A stretch of DNA of 64,000 nucleotides, taken from positions 1 through 64,000 of the forward strand of contig JAFEBU010000070.1 in assembly GCA_018242505.1 (NCBI GenBank), given 5' to 3'. This document shows, one piece after another, positions 25,991-34,883 of the stretch (its first letter is position 1; every line of letters starts with the position of its first letter). Origin of the DNA: Pseudomonadota bacterium. GTDB lineage: Bacteria > Pseudomonadota > Alphaproteobacteria > Reyranellales > Reyranellaceae. Under the pieces are notes generated by a model, which searched no databases, had not been told where the DNA came from, and saw only the letters and a list, made by a program, of their open reading frames with translations. The translations under genes and the position numbers were made by a program.

Positions 25991-27139
25991 ATGACGCACC
26001 CGAGCAACGGCGAGATCGAGCGTTACACCGATCACTACTTCAATCGTACGAAGCAAGTGATCGGCAAGTTCGGCGACAGCCGCGTGACCTATGCCATCTT
26101 CATGCGCCGGCCAGTGGTGTTCGCGCCGCGGCTGGCCCTTGACTGGCTGAAAGAGACAGCCACACGTCGCAAGGCAGATATCGACATCGATCTGCGCTAT
26201 GCCGAGGGCAAGTGGGTGGGTGCCGGCGAGCCGATGATGTACATCACCGGCTCGTTCTTCCACCTGGTCGACCTCGAGACGATCTTCCTGCAGAAGCTGG
26301 GGCCGGCTTGCGTCGCCGCCTACAACGCCTGGACGATGTGCGCCGACATGCCGAAGGCGGCCTTCCTCGCGATGGACGCCCGCCATTGCGCTGGCCATGA
26401 GATGGCGGAGATGATGGCCTATGCGGCCTCGGTCGGCTCGGCGCGCGCCAAACGCAAGGTCGGTGCGACCGGCTTCATCGGCAATGCCACGCACGCAACG
26501 GCGCACTTCTTCGGCCGCAACGAGGGGCTCGGCACCATGCCGCATGCCCTGATCGGCTATGCAGGCTCGACGGTACGGGCGGCCGAGATGTTCCACGAGA
26601 CCTTCCCCGGCGACCCGATGACGGTCCTGGTCGATTATTTCGCCAAGGAAGTCACGGACTCGATCGAAGTGTGCAGGCGCTTCCCGGATATGGCGGCCAA
26701 GGGGATGCTGTCGTTTCGGCTGGATACGACCGGCGGGCGGTATATCGAAGGCCTCAGCCCTGCTGCGTCCTATGCCGTGCTGGAACGCTTCTCGCCCGAA
26801 TCGATCCGCGGCTATCGCAGCGAAGAGGAGCTGCGCTACCTTGTCGGCACGGGCGTCTCGGCGGCGGCGATCTTCCATCTGCGCGATGAGCTCGATCGCG
26901 CGGGCTTCAAGGCCGTGAAGCTCGTGGCCTCGTCGGGATTCGGACCGGCCAAGTGCCGGATCATGGCCGAAGCCAAGGCGCCGATCGATGTGGTCGGCAC
27001 GGGTTCGTTCCTTCCCTCCAACTGGACCGAAACCTATGCCACGGCCGATATCGTCGAGTATGACGGCCAGAAGCGCGTGAAGATCGGCCGCGAGTTCCTC
27101 CATCGCACGCGCGACGGCAACGTCAGCCGGCCACTCTAG
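25991..27139 (+). CDS. pncB: Nicotinate phosphoribosyltransferase
   Basis: A 382-residue member of the nicotinate phosphoribosyltransferase family. It begins with EIERYTDHYFNRT, has GATGFIGNATHATAHFFG in the middle and GVSAAAIFHLRDEL, then LVASSGFGPAKCRIM, where the phosphate-binding loop should lie. It converts nicotinate and PRPP to nicotinate mononucleotide for NAD salvage. A second NAD gene, nadE, is at 51533-53203 but is not linked. The start follows GGGGAGGGCCG, and the gene is 45 bases after the DAHP synthase. Confidence 0.85.
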   Translation: MTHPSNGEIERYTDHYFNRTKQVIGKFGDSRVTYAIFMRRPVVFAPRLALDWLKETATRRKADIDIDLRYAEGKWVGAGEPMMYITGSFFHLVDLETIFLQKLGPACVAAYNAWTMCADMPKAAFLAMDARHCAGHEMAEMMAYAASVGSARAKRKVGATGFIGNATHATAHFFGRNEGLGTMPHALIGYAGSTVRAAEMFHETFPGDPMTVLVDYFAKEVTDSIEVCRRFPDMAAKGMLSFRLDTTGGRYIEGLSPAASYAVLERFSPESIRGYRSEEELRYLVGTGVSAAAIFHLRDELDRAGFKAVKLVASSGFGPAKCRIMAEAKAPIDVVGTGSFLPSNWTETYATADIVEYDGQKRVKIGREFLHRTRDGNVSRPL

Positions 27140-27155
27140 GTTTGCGAGGGATGAG

Positions 27156-27785
27156 ATGCTGAAACTCTACTACGCCCCAGGGGCCTGTTCGACCGCTTCG
27201 CATATCGGGCTCGAGGAAAGCGGCGCAACGTTCGACTCGCAGGCGCTGTCGTTTGCGAAGAACGAGCAGAAGACGCCGGAATACCTCAGGGTCAATCCGC
27301 GCGGACGTGTTCCGGCGCTGGTGATCGACGAGGGCACGATCGTTGAAAACACGGCGATCCTGGATTATGTGGCGGGCAAGTACGCGCCCCAGCTCATGCC
27401 CAAGGATCCCGTGCAGCGTGCGCGTGCGATCTCGCTGATGGCCTGGTTCTCCAACAACGTCCACCCGGCCTTCACACATATCGGCCGGCCGGAGCGGTTC
27501 GCCTCGGACGTCGCCGCACATGAAAATCTCAAGGCCACGGGTCGGGAGAATTTCCATGCCGCGCTCAAGGAGATCGACGGTCTGCTGGCCGGCAAGACAT
27601 GGATCATGGGCGAGCAATTCACTGTGGTGGATGGCTACGCACTGGTCTTCTATGGCTGGGGGAAGCGGATCGGCCTGCCGATGGCGGAGCTGAAGAACTA
27701 CACTGCCTGGAAGGATCGCATGCTGGCCCGTCCGGCTGTGAAGCGGGTGCTTGAGCGCGAGCAGAGCATCCTGCTGGCCGCCTGA
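27156..27785 (+). CDS. Glutathione S-transferase family protein
   Basis: A 209-residue GST. The N-terminal thioredoxin-like half begins LKLYYAPGACSTASHIGLEE, with the Ser/Cys cluster at 10-13 typical of beta-class bacterial GSTs, followed by NPRGRVPALVIDEG (cis-Pro) and the ENTAIL motif that holds the glutamyl end of GSH. The C-terminal half is helical with MGEQFTVVDGY. It follows pncB by 16 bases and is 8 bases before an MFS gene. Substrate unknown. Confidence 0.9.
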   Translation: MLKLYYAPGACSTASHIGLEESGATFDSQALSFAKNEQKTPEYLRVNPRGRVPALVIDEGTIVENTAILDYVAGKYAPQLMPKDPVQRARAISLMAWFSNNVHPAFTHIGRPERFASDVAAHENLKATGRENFHAALKEIDGLLAGKTWIMGEQFTVVDGYALVFYGWGKRIGLPMAELKNYTAWKDRMLARPAVKRVLEREQSILLAA

Positions 27786-27793
27786 TCGTCGGC

Positions 27794-28999
27794 GTGCCGC
27801 CTCACAATCTTGTCTTCCCGGCCTATCTGGCCGGGCTTGCCGCCTGGTTCGTGCCGCTCGGCATCCAGATGGTGCTGTTCCCCTGGTTGGTCGCGGTTGT
27901 TCTGCGCATGGACGCGTTCGCCGTCGGCTTGGCGCAGACGGCGATCATGGCGCCGTCGCTGCTGTTCCTGCCGCTTGGCGGGTCGGTCGCGGATCGCGGC
28001 AATCCGCGCCGGTTGTTGCTGCTCTATCATCTGGTCTATGCAGCGCCGCCTCTCGCATTGGCGCTGGTGCTGTTCGCCGACGGCCTCAGCTATCCGCTGC
28101 TGATCGCCTATGCGCTGGCTGCGGGATCGATCAGCGCCTTTGCCGTACCGACGCGGGATGCGCTGCTGCCGACTGTCGCCGACAAGGTCGGCCTTCCGCG
28201 CGCCGTGGCCCTGGCAACGGCGCTGCAGTTCGGTGGCCAACTGATCGGTATCGCTTGCGCCTCGCTGGCAGACCGATCCGGCGCGGTGCCGCTGTTGCTG
28301 TTGCAGGCGGCGCTGGTGCTGCTGGGATCGGCGGCGGTGTGGCGTTTGCCCGATCCTGCGCCGCATCCGCCCACCCAGAACCGCAGCTTCTGGCGGAGCA
28401 TGGCCGAGGGCGTGGCGGCGGCGGCGAAGTCGGACCAGGTCTGGCCGGTGCTTCTGCTCAATTTTGGCGTCGGTGTTTTCTATGTCGGGCCGTTCATGGC
28501 CGTCCTGCCGCTGGCGGTACGCGACCACTATCACGGCGGCGCGGCGGATCTTGCCTATGCCAATCTCGCTTTCTGGGCCGCCACGATCGTGGCCAGCATC
28601 GCCTTTGCCGCATTTGCAAGGAGACTCACCTTGCGCGGCCGGCTGATCGGCTGCGCGGTCACGACAGGCGCGGTGGTCCTTGCGCTGCTTGCGAGCCTGC
28701 CGGCGTTTCCCTTGTTCGTGGCGCTCAATTTCGTCTGGGGCATCGGGGCCGGCATCACAATGACGCAGAGCCGGACCGTGGTGCAGATCGTGGCGGCGCC
28801 GGCGTATCGTGCGCGGCTGATGGCGCTGTTCCAGTTGGGGTTGAGTGGCGGCGGCCCGATCGGCGCCTTCCTTGCCGGCTCGATCTGCGCCATCTGGGGG
28901 ATTCAGGCGGCCATGGCGATACCGGCCATCGCCATGGCGCTGCTGATCGTCGTGGTGCTCTTCCGTTCGCGCCTGTGGACGATGCGGACGACGGAGTAG
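27794..28999 (+). CDS. MFS transporter
   Basis: A 401-residue inner-membrane protein with about 12 hydrophobic helices. A loop resembling MFS motif A is seen in GGSVADRGNPRRLLL between helices 2 and 3. The length and pattern fit the enterobactin/macrolide-exporter-like branch of MFS proteins. It starts with GTG at 27794, eight bases after the GST stop, so the two may be co-translated. Role as an efflux pump is inferred from family and neighbour only. It is convergent with the DsbA-like gene (six bases apart). Confidence 0.85.
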   Translation: MPPHNLVFPAYLAGLAAWFVPLGIQMVLFPWLVAVVLRMDAFAVGLAQTAIMAPSLLFLPLGGSVADRGNPRRLLLLYHLVYAAPPLALALVLFADGLSYPLLIAYALAAGSISAFAVPTRDALLPTVADKVGLPRAVALATALQFGGQLIGIACASLADRSGAVPLLLLQAALVLLGSAAVWRLPDPAPHPPTQNRSFWRSMAEGVAAAAKSDQVWPVLLLNFGVGVFYVGPFMAVLPLAVRDHYHGGAADLAYANLAFWAATIVASIAFAAFARRLTLRGRLIGCAVTTGAVVLALLASLPAFPLFVALNFVWGIGAGITMTQSRTVVQIVAAPAYRARLMALFQLGLSGGGPIGAFLAGSICAIWGIQAAMAIPAIAMALLIVVVLFRSRLWTMRTTE

Positions 29000-29005
29000 C
29001 TGGTG

Positions 29006-29671
29006 CTACTGACCGCTGTCGGGTGCGCCGAGCCGCCAGCCAAGCATCTCCAGCCTGTCGTTGCCGAAGAATACTTCACCGTTCCATACGAAACTCGGAA
29101 CGCCGAAGATGCCATCGGCATAGGCACGGCTGGTTCGTTCAGCCAGATTCCTGAGTGCGTTAGGCGACTGCGCTTGAGCAAATACTTCTACCCCTTTCGC
29201 AGTATGGGCAAGGCATTCTGCGAGGACATCCGGATTGCCAATGTCGCGCTGCTCTTGCCACAGGGCATTGAAGGTCGCGTTCCTGAATATCTCGTGATCC
29301 TCGACACCAAGTAGTGCCGCGATGGAAAGCGCTGATATGGAATTGGGGCGCGATGGTCGCGGCGGGCGCAATGACGCGCCGTAGAAGGCTGCCGACCGCC
29401 GGACATCGGCAATCAGATGGGCGCGCTTGGGTGCAGGCAGCGGATCGACGTACGCTGCCCAAGGATCGCGGCCGGCCTGGAGATTGAGCAGGATATCAAT
29501 GGAAACCGGCTGCCATCGCCAAGTCACGCTTCTAGGTGGCACAAACAAGCGCTGGCGAATTCGATGACAGGCAAAGTAAGCGTAGGGCGATCGAAAATCG
29601 TAGTAGATGTCGACTGCAGCGGGTGGAATGTCTTTAAGGCCCTTGTCGAGAACCTCAACTGCAGCAGCCAT
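29006..29671 (-). CDS. DsbA-family / 2-hydroxychromene-2-carboxylate isomerase-like protein
   Basis: A 221-residue thioredoxin-fold protein of the HCCA isomerase and kappa-GST group. The start of the fold, DIYYDFRSPYAYFACHRI, has the SPY motif with Ser28 in the position of the catalytic Ser. The cis-Pro segment is GIFGVPSFVWNGEVFFGNDRLE near 185-207. The family isomerises hydroxychromene carboxylates in naphthalene-type degradation using GSH, but many members have other thiol-linked roles. No other naphthalene pathway gene is adjacent. No signal peptide is visible, so a periplasmic DsbA role is unlikely. Confidence 0.85.
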   Translation of the reverse strand: MAAAVEVLDKGLKDIPPAAVDIYYDFRSPYAYFACHRIRQRLFVPPRSVTWRWQPVSIDILLNLQAGRDPWAAYVDPLPAPKRAHLIADVRRSAAFYGASLRPPRPSRPNSISALSIAALLGVEDHEIFRNATFNALWQEQRDIGNPDVLAECLAHTAKGVEVFAQAQSPNALRNLAERTSRAYADGIFGVPSFVWNGEVFFGNDRLEMLGWRLGAPDSGQ

Positions 29672-29766
29672 GGGCCAATGTAAACGCGCCGAGAAGGCGG
29701 AGCCATGGCCAATAGTTCGGTCGATGCCGAAGAGTGGCGCTCCTCCTTACGGATACAGGTGCGCAG

Positions 29767-30990
29767 CTACTCGGCGGCGACGCGCGGGCTGAGGCCCAGC
29801 GTTTGCCAGACGTCCTGCAACGCGACAATGAGATTCGTCATGTGCTCGTCGGAGTGCAGGGGCGTCGGTGTGAGCCGCAGGCGCTCCGTGCCGCGCGGCA
29901 CCGTGGGGTAGTTGATCGGCTGTACATAGATATCGTGTCGATCGAGCAGCAGGTCGCTTGCCTGCTTGCAAAGGGCAGCATCGCCCACGGAAACAGGCAC
30001 GATGTGGCTCACCGACGGCATGACCGGCAACCCCGCGGCGGCGAGACGACGCTTGAGCGTCGAGGCACGCTCCTGGTGGCGCACACGCAGTTCCGGATGG
30101 GTGTTGACATGGCGAACGCTCGCGAGTGCAGCCGCGGCAATGGCGGGCGGTAGCGACGTCGTGAAGATGAAACCCGAGCCGCAGGAGCGGACGAAGTCCA
30201 CGGTCGCGGCGGTCGAGGCGATGTAGCCGCCGACCGCTCCGAAGGCCTTGGCCAGCGTGCCCTGGATGATATCGACTTTTGCCGTCACGCCGTCGCGCTC
30301 GGCGACGCCGCCGCCGTGCTCGCCGTACATGCCGACGGCATGGACCTCGTCGAGATAGGCGAGCGCACCGTAGCGATGGGCGATGTCACAGATCTCGCCG
30401 ATCGGCGAGATGTCACCGTCCATGGAGTAGACAGATTCGAACGCCACGATCTTGGGCGTGTCGGGACTTGCCGCCGCCAGGAGCTCTTCGAGGTGCCTCA
30501 GATCGTTGTGGCGGAAGATCTTGCGCACAGCACCCGAGTGGCGGATGCCGGCGATCATCGAGGCGTGGTTGAAGGCGTCGGAATAGAGTTCGCAACCAGG
30601 CAGCAGCGCGCCGAGCGTCTGTAGAGACGTTTCGTTGGCGACGTAGCCCGAGGTGAAGACGAGAGCCGCTTCCTTGCCGTGCAGGGCGGCCAGTTCGCGC
30701 TCGAGGGCCGTGTGCAGGGTGTTGGTGCCGGAGATGTTGCGCGTGCCGCCGGCGCCCGAGCCTTGCGCACCGATCGCCGCCTGCATGGCCTCGATCACGA
30801 CCGGATGCTGGCCCATGGCGAGATAGTCATTGCTGCACCAGACGGTGACCTCGCGCGTAGCGGCTCCCTTGCTATGGAGGCGCGCCCGCGGGAAGGCGCC
30901 GACGATGCGCTCCAGTTCGGCAAATACGCGATAGCGGCCTTCATCGCGCAGACGGTCGAGATGGCCGGCAAAAAATGCTTCGTAGTTCAT
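29767..30990 (-). CDS. hemA: 5-aminolevulinate synthase
   Basis: A 407-residue alpha-oxoamine synthase. It begins MNYEAFFAGHLDRLRDEGRYRVF, the usual ALAS N-terminus, and has CSNDYLAMGQHP, GTRNISGTN, YLDEVHAVGMYG (Asp214, His217 for PLP) and GTLAKAFGA with the Schiff-base Lys248. It condenses glycine and succinyl-CoA to start haem synthesis, the C4 route characteristic of Alphaproteobacteria. The start at 30990 fits the family; an in-frame extension of 29 codons is possible but unlike the family. The 220 bases upstream include a 14-bp tandem repeat. Confidence 0.96.
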   Translation of the reverse strand: MNYEAFFAGHLDRLRDEGRYRVFAELERIVGAFPRARLHSKGAATREVTVWCSNDYLAMGQHPVVIEAMQAAIGAQGSGAGGTRNISGTNTLHTALERELAALHGKEAALVFTSGYVANETSLQTLGALLPGCELYSDAFNHASMIAGIRHSGAVRKIFRHNDLRHLEELLAAASPDTPKIVAFESVYSMDGDISPIGEICDIAHRYGALAYLDEVHAVGMYGEHGGGVAERDGVTAKVDIIQGTLAKAFGAVGGYIASTAATVDFVRSCGSGFIFTTSLPPAIAAAALASVRHVNTHPELRVRHQERASTLKRRLAAAGLPVMPSVSHIVPVSVGDAALCKQASDLLLDRHDIYVQPINYPTVPRGTERLRLTPTPLHSDEHMTNLIVALQDVWQTLGLSPRVAAE

Positions 30991-31132
30991 CCTGGTCACG
31001 ATGCCGGCGATCTTAGTCACCTTCCGATGCACGGACAGGCGACATTTTGGCCGCGGTCCTTCACGGCATGTCTGCAAGTGATTCGCAATTGGGATTGGAG
31101 GAAGCGACCCTGCCTCGGACGCGGGCGATCCG

Positions 31133-31215
31133 GGCGCCAGACCGTCGGCGCCAGACCGTCGGCGCCAGACCGTCAGCGCCCGACTCAGGCGCCCAATTCA
31201 ATCGCCCGACTCAGT
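31133..31215. repeat. 14-bp minisatellite upstream of hemA
   Basis: Three exact copies of GGCGCCAGACCGTC run from 31133 to 31174. They are followed to about 31215 by further decayed units of the form GCGCCCGACTCA and GCGCCCAATTCA. Each unit contains the palindrome GGCGCC or a remnant. It lies between the end of the small membrane protein gene and hemA. Confidence 0.85.
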
Positions 31216-31561
31216 CGATAGCGGCGGCGATCAAGGCGGCGCTCAGAAACAGGGAAATGGTGAGCAGCGGCAAGGCGCCCAGCCATCGAGTCTGGGAAGG
31301 CAGGCCTTCCCAATAACGCAGGGTCGGGAAGGCCGCCCACAAGGCCATGATCACGCCGCTCAGCCAAAAGGCGAAAGCGAAGAGGAGCGCGACGTTGGTT
31401 TCGTCGCCCCTGATGGAGACCGCGAACCCTATGATGGTGGGGATGACCGATGCGGCCGAGAGGGCCACGGCCCAGATTGCCCGGCTTCGGATGCGCTGGT
31501 TCGTACCAACGGGCGGCGTCCAACCCGGACGCCCACCTCCTTCTGCCAGATCGTCGGCCAT
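31211..31561 (-). CDS. Small membrane protein with three hydrophobic segments
   Basis: A 116-residue protein with a polar N-terminus (MADDLAEGGGRPGWTPP) and three likely membrane helices: AIWAVALSAASVIPTIIGF, VALLFAFAFWLSGVIMALW and LGALPLLTISLFLSAALIA. I do not recognise a family. The start at 31561 lies 17 bases past the stop of the aminotransferase on the same strand, suggesting a shared transcript. The Shine-Dalgarno is weak (AAAGGT). Confidence 0.6.
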   Translation of the reverse strand: MADDLAEGGGRPGWTPPVGTNQRIRSRAIWAVALSAASVIPTIIGFAVSIRGDETNVALLFAFAFWLSGVIMALWAAFPTLRYWEGLPSQTRWLGALPLLTISLFLSAALIAAAID

Positions 31562-31577
31562 GCGACCTTTCGTGAGG

Positions 31578-32987
31578 TCAGCCCTTGAAGTGACCCTCCG
31601 AACGAAGGTCGGCCAACGCGGCGTCCATCGCCTGGCGAAGCCGGCCGAACAGATCGGCAAGCTCGGCCTCGTTGATGATCAGCGGGGGACAGACCGCCAC
31701 CCGATCGCCCATGTTGCGGATGAAGAGGCCACGCTGGACGGCATGGTTGTAGACGCGGTTGCCGGCGCCGACCGTTGCGAGGTCGAACGGCGTCTTCGTC
31801 TTCTTGTCGGCCACGATCTCGATCGCACCCATCATGCCCACGCTCATCGCCTCGCCGACCAGCGGATGGTCGGCGAAAGACTGGATATGCTTGCCGAAGG
31901 CTGTGCCCATGCGCTTGGCATGGCCGAACAGGTCGATCTCGTCGTAGATTTTCTGCGTTTCCAGCGCGACTGCGGCGGCCACGGGATGACCCGAATAGGT
32001 GAAGCCGTGGCCCCAGGTCCCGATCTTGTCGCTCTCGCTCTTCAGGGCCTGGTAGACCTTGTCGTTGATCATCACGGCCGAGATCGGCAGGAACGAAGCC
32101 GACAGCGCCTTGGCACATGTCAGGATGTCGGGCTTGATGTTCATCGTCTGGCTGCCCCAGACATTGCCGGTCCGGCCGAAACCACAGATCACCTCGTCGG
32201 CGATGAACAGCATGTCGTACTTGGCGCAGACGGCCTGGATCTTCTCGTAATAGCCCTTGGGCGGCACGATTACGCCGCCGGCGCCCATGACCGGCTCGCA
32301 GATCATCGCCGCAACGTGGTCGGCACCGCCTTCCTTGAGGATGAGTTCTTCCAGTTCCTCGGCGCAACGCGTCGCGAACTGCTCCTCGGTTTCGCCGTCC
32401 TTGCCGAAGCGATAATAGTGCGGGCAGCCCGTATGCAGGATGCCCTGGATGGGCAGATCGAAGGAGCGGTGATTGTGCGGCAGGCCGGTCAGGCTCGCGG
32501 AGGCCAGCGTGATGCCGTGATAGCCCTTGATCCGTGAGACGATCTTCTTCTTCTGTGGCCGACCGAGCGCATTGTTCATGTACCACACCATCTTGATGAC
32601 GGTGTCGTTGGCCTCGGAGCCCGAGTTGGCGAAGAACACCTTCGACATGTCGACCGGCGCCATCTGCTTCAGCTTCTCGGCAAGGTTGATCGCCGGCTCG
32701 TGACTGCGCTGATTGAAGGCGTGATAGAAGGGCAGCTGCTTCATCTGCTCGTAGGCGACCGTCGCCAGCCGCTCGTTGCTGAAGCCCAGGGCCGCCGACC
32801 ACAGGCCAGCCATGCCTTCGATGTATTCCTTCCCGTCGTCGTCCATGACGTAGACGCCGCGGCCACGCACGATCGTCAGCGGACCGGTTTCCTCGTGCTT
32901 CTTGAAGTTCGTATAGGGGTGGAGGTGATGCGCTATGTCACGGGCGGCATTGGAATTGCCGCGGAAACTGCGGGAGACGTCGTTCAT
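31578..32987 (-). CDS. Omega-aminotransferase (class III, beta-alanine/putrescine-pyruvate type)
   Basis: A 469-residue class III aminotransferase of full length. Motifs: GMAGLWSAALG, NSGSEANDT (near 121), SRIKGYHGITLAS, FIADEVICGFGRTG with Asp264, and TCAKALSASFLP with Schiff-base Lys293. This combination is typical of omega-amino acid or putrescine--pyruvate transaminases, which move an amino group from beta-alanine, GABA, polyamines or amines to pyruvate. It is divergent from the peptide ABC operon, with a 216-base shared upstream region. The exact donor is not determinable. Confidence 0.9.
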   Translation of the reverse strand: MNDVSRSFRGNSNAARDIAHHLHPYTNFKKHEETGPLTIVRGRGVYVMDDDGKEYIEGMAGLWSAALGFSNERLATVAYEQMKQLPFYHAFNQRSHEPAINLAEKLKQMAPVDMSKVFFANSGSEANDTVIKMVWYMNNALGRPQKKKIVSRIKGYHGITLASASLTGLPHNHRSFDLPIQGILHTGCPHYYRFGKDGETEEQFATRCAEELEELILKEGGADHVAAMICEPVMGAGGVIVPPKGYYEKIQAVCAKYDMLFIADEVICGFGRTGNVWGSQTMNIKPDILTCAKALSASFLPISAVMINDKVYQALKSESDKIGTWGHGFTYSGHPVAAAVALETQKIYDEIDLFGHAKRMGTAFGKHIQSFADHPLVGEAMSVGMMGAIEIVADKKTKTPFDLATVGAGNRVYNHAVQRGLFIRNMGDRVAVCPPLIINEAELADLFGRLRQAMDAALADLRSEGHFKG

Positions 32988-33203
32988 GGCTGCACCTGGA
33001 AGGAAACGCGAGGCGCGTACGATAGGAGGGTCCCCAGGGCCTGTCCAATGGATGTCTATTGGCTCTCGACGTGAATAATTTTGTTGAATTGACGCACCCA
33101 CGGAGCCGGTGGCAGGTTGCCAGCTATGCGCCGATGCATAGCCTGCGGCAGGAAGGTTTTTGCCTGAGAAGCGGGGGGCGGCGCTCTGGAGGGGATAGTA
33201 TAA
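32988..33203. promoter_or_regulatory. Divergent promoter region between aminotransferase and dppA
   Basis: This 216-base gap separates two divergent genes and has no supportable ORF. It contains a locally AT-rich core near 33068-33092 (AATAATTTTGTTGAATTG), unusual in this GC-rich sequence and a likely promoter zone. The dppA ribosome site GGAGGGG lies near 33188. Confidence 0.45.
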
Positions 33204-34820
33204 ATGACGTTCAGTTTGCGGCAGTCCTTGGCGATGATGGCGCTCGCCTTCGCCTGCGTTGCGTCTGCGACGACGGTGGATGCCAAGACGTTTCGCTGGG
33301 CCAATTCGGGCGACGTGAGCTCGATGGACCCCTATGCGCGGCAGGAAACCTTCCTGTTGACCTTTACGGCCAACATCTATGAGGGGCTGACCCGGCGCGA
33401 CAAGGACTTGAAGCTCGAGCCGGCCCTCGCCGTGAAATGGGGCCAGACCGATCCGACCCATTGGTACTTCGATCTGCGACCGAATGTGAAGTTCAGCGAC
33501 GGCACGCCGTTTACCGCCGACGATGTGGTGTTTTCGATCAACCGTGCCAACGGGCCGGGCTCGAACCTGAACGGCAATTTCTCGACGATGAAGTCGATCA
33601 AGAAGGTCAACGATCTGCGCGTCGAGGTGGAAACCATCGTTCCCGATCCTCTGTTGGCCGACAAGTGGTCGTCGATCGGCATCATGTCCAAGGCCTGGTG
33701 CGAGAAGAACAACGCCGTTCATGCCGCGGACATGATCAAGAACGAGGAAAACTACGCTACCCGCAACGCAATGGGCACGGGTCCGTTCGTGCTCAAGGAG
33801 CGCCGGGCCGGCGAGAAGACCGTCCTGGTGGCCAACCCGAACTGGTGGGACAAGCCGGTCCATAACCTCACCGAGGTCATCTTCACGCCTGTTCCCAACG
33901 CGGCCACGCGCGTCGCCGCGCTGAAAGCGGGCGACATCGACATGACCTACGAGGTGCCGCCGGCCGATACCGAGAACCTCAAGAGGGATCCCAACATCAA
34001 GGTGCTGGAAGGGCCCGAGACCCGCGTCGTCTACCTTGGCTTCGACGAGGAGCGCGATGAGCTGGTCGAGTCCAACATCAAGGGCAAGAACCCGTTCAAG
34101 GACAAGCGCGTGCGTGAGGCGATGTATCGCTCGATCGACATCGAGGCGATCAAGCGTACGGTGATGCGCGGGCAGTCCTTCCCGACGGCCCTGATGGTGG
34201 CGCGCGGCATCAACGGCTACACCGCCGATCTCGACAAGCGGCCGTCGCTTCTGAAACCGGAAGAGGCCAAGAAGATGCTGGCCGACGCGGGCTATCCCGA
34301 CGGCTTCGAGGTCGGCATGGACTGCCCCAATGACCGTTACGTCAACGACGAGAAGATCTGCCAGGCGGTGGTGTCGATGCTGGCCAAGATCGGCGTGAAG
34401 GTGAATTTGCGGGCCCAGACCCGCAACCTCTTCTTCGCCAAGATCCTGCGCAGCACCAGCGACGGCAAGCCCAACAAGACCAGTTTCTTCATGCTGGGCT
34501 GGTCGCCGGCCACGACCTACGACGTCCACAACGTCTTCGAGCAGCTCCTCCAGACGCCGGACATCAAGCGCAAGAAGGGTCTCTACAATGTCGGCGGCTA
34601 CTCGAACCCCAAGTTCGACGAGCTGGCCGACAAGATCGAAGTCGAGACCGACAAGGCCAAGCGCGACGCCATGATCCACGAGGCGACCAAGATCTACCTC
34701 GACGACTACGCCTACATTCCGCTGCATCAGCAGGCCCTGGTCTGGGCGATGCGCAAGAATGTCGACCTGGTCCAGCCGGCCGATAACACTTTCCCGCTGC
34801 GTTTCGTGAACGTGAAATAG
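33204..34820 (+). CDS. Peptide/nickel-type ABC transporter substrate-binding protein (DppA-like)
   Basis: A 538-residue SBP_bac_5 family lipobox-less binding protein with a signal peptide (hydrophobic to about 27, cleavage near VDAK). The mature start TFRWANSGDVSSMDPYA and the segments NIYEGLTRRD and LRPNVKFSDGTPFTADDVVFS are hallmarks. It captures oligopeptides or related solutes in the periplasm and delivers them to the permeases that follow. Upstream GGAGGGG supports the start. It is separated from the first permease by a long hairpin. Ligand unknown. Confidence 0.93.
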   Translation: MTFSLRQSLAMMALAFACVASATTVDAKTFRWANSGDVSSMDPYARQETFLLTFTANIYEGLTRRDKDLKLEPALAVKWGQTDPTHWYFDLRPNVKFSDGTPFTADDVVFSINRANGPGSNLNGNFSTMKSIKKVNDLRVEVETIVPDPLLADKWSSIGIMSKAWCEKNNAVHAADMIKNEENYATRNAMGTGPFVLKERRAGEKTVLVANPNWWDKPVHNLTEVIFTPVPNAATRVAALKAGDIDMTYEVPPADTENLKRDPNIKVLEGPETRVVYLGFDEERDELVESNIKGKNPFKDKRVREAMYRSIDIEAIKRTVMRGQSFPTALMVARGINGYTADLDKRPSLLKPEEAKKMLADAGYPDGFEVGMDCPNDRYVNDEKICQAVVSMLAKIGVKVNLRAQTRNLFFAKILRSTSDGKPNKTSFFMLGWSPATTYDVHNVFEQLLQTPDIKRKKGLYNVGGYSNPKFDELADKIEVETDKAKRDAMIHEATKIYLDDYAYIPLHQQALVWAMRKNVDLVQPADNTFPLRFVNVK

Positions 34821-34835
34821 CGGCGCCTTCAACTT

Positions 34836-34868
34836 CCGGCTCCGATTGCACGATGCAGTCGGAGCCGG
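34836..34868 (+). terminator. Intercistronic 15-bp stem-loop between dppA and dppB
   Basis: Arms 34836-34850 and 34854-34868 pair over 15 positions (one T-G) around the loop CGA. There is no T-run. Such hairpins after a binding-protein gene usually stabilise the 5' message or reduce read-through, giving more binding protein than permease. Confidence 0.7.
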
Positions 34869-34883
34869 CGCCATTGTCGATAG

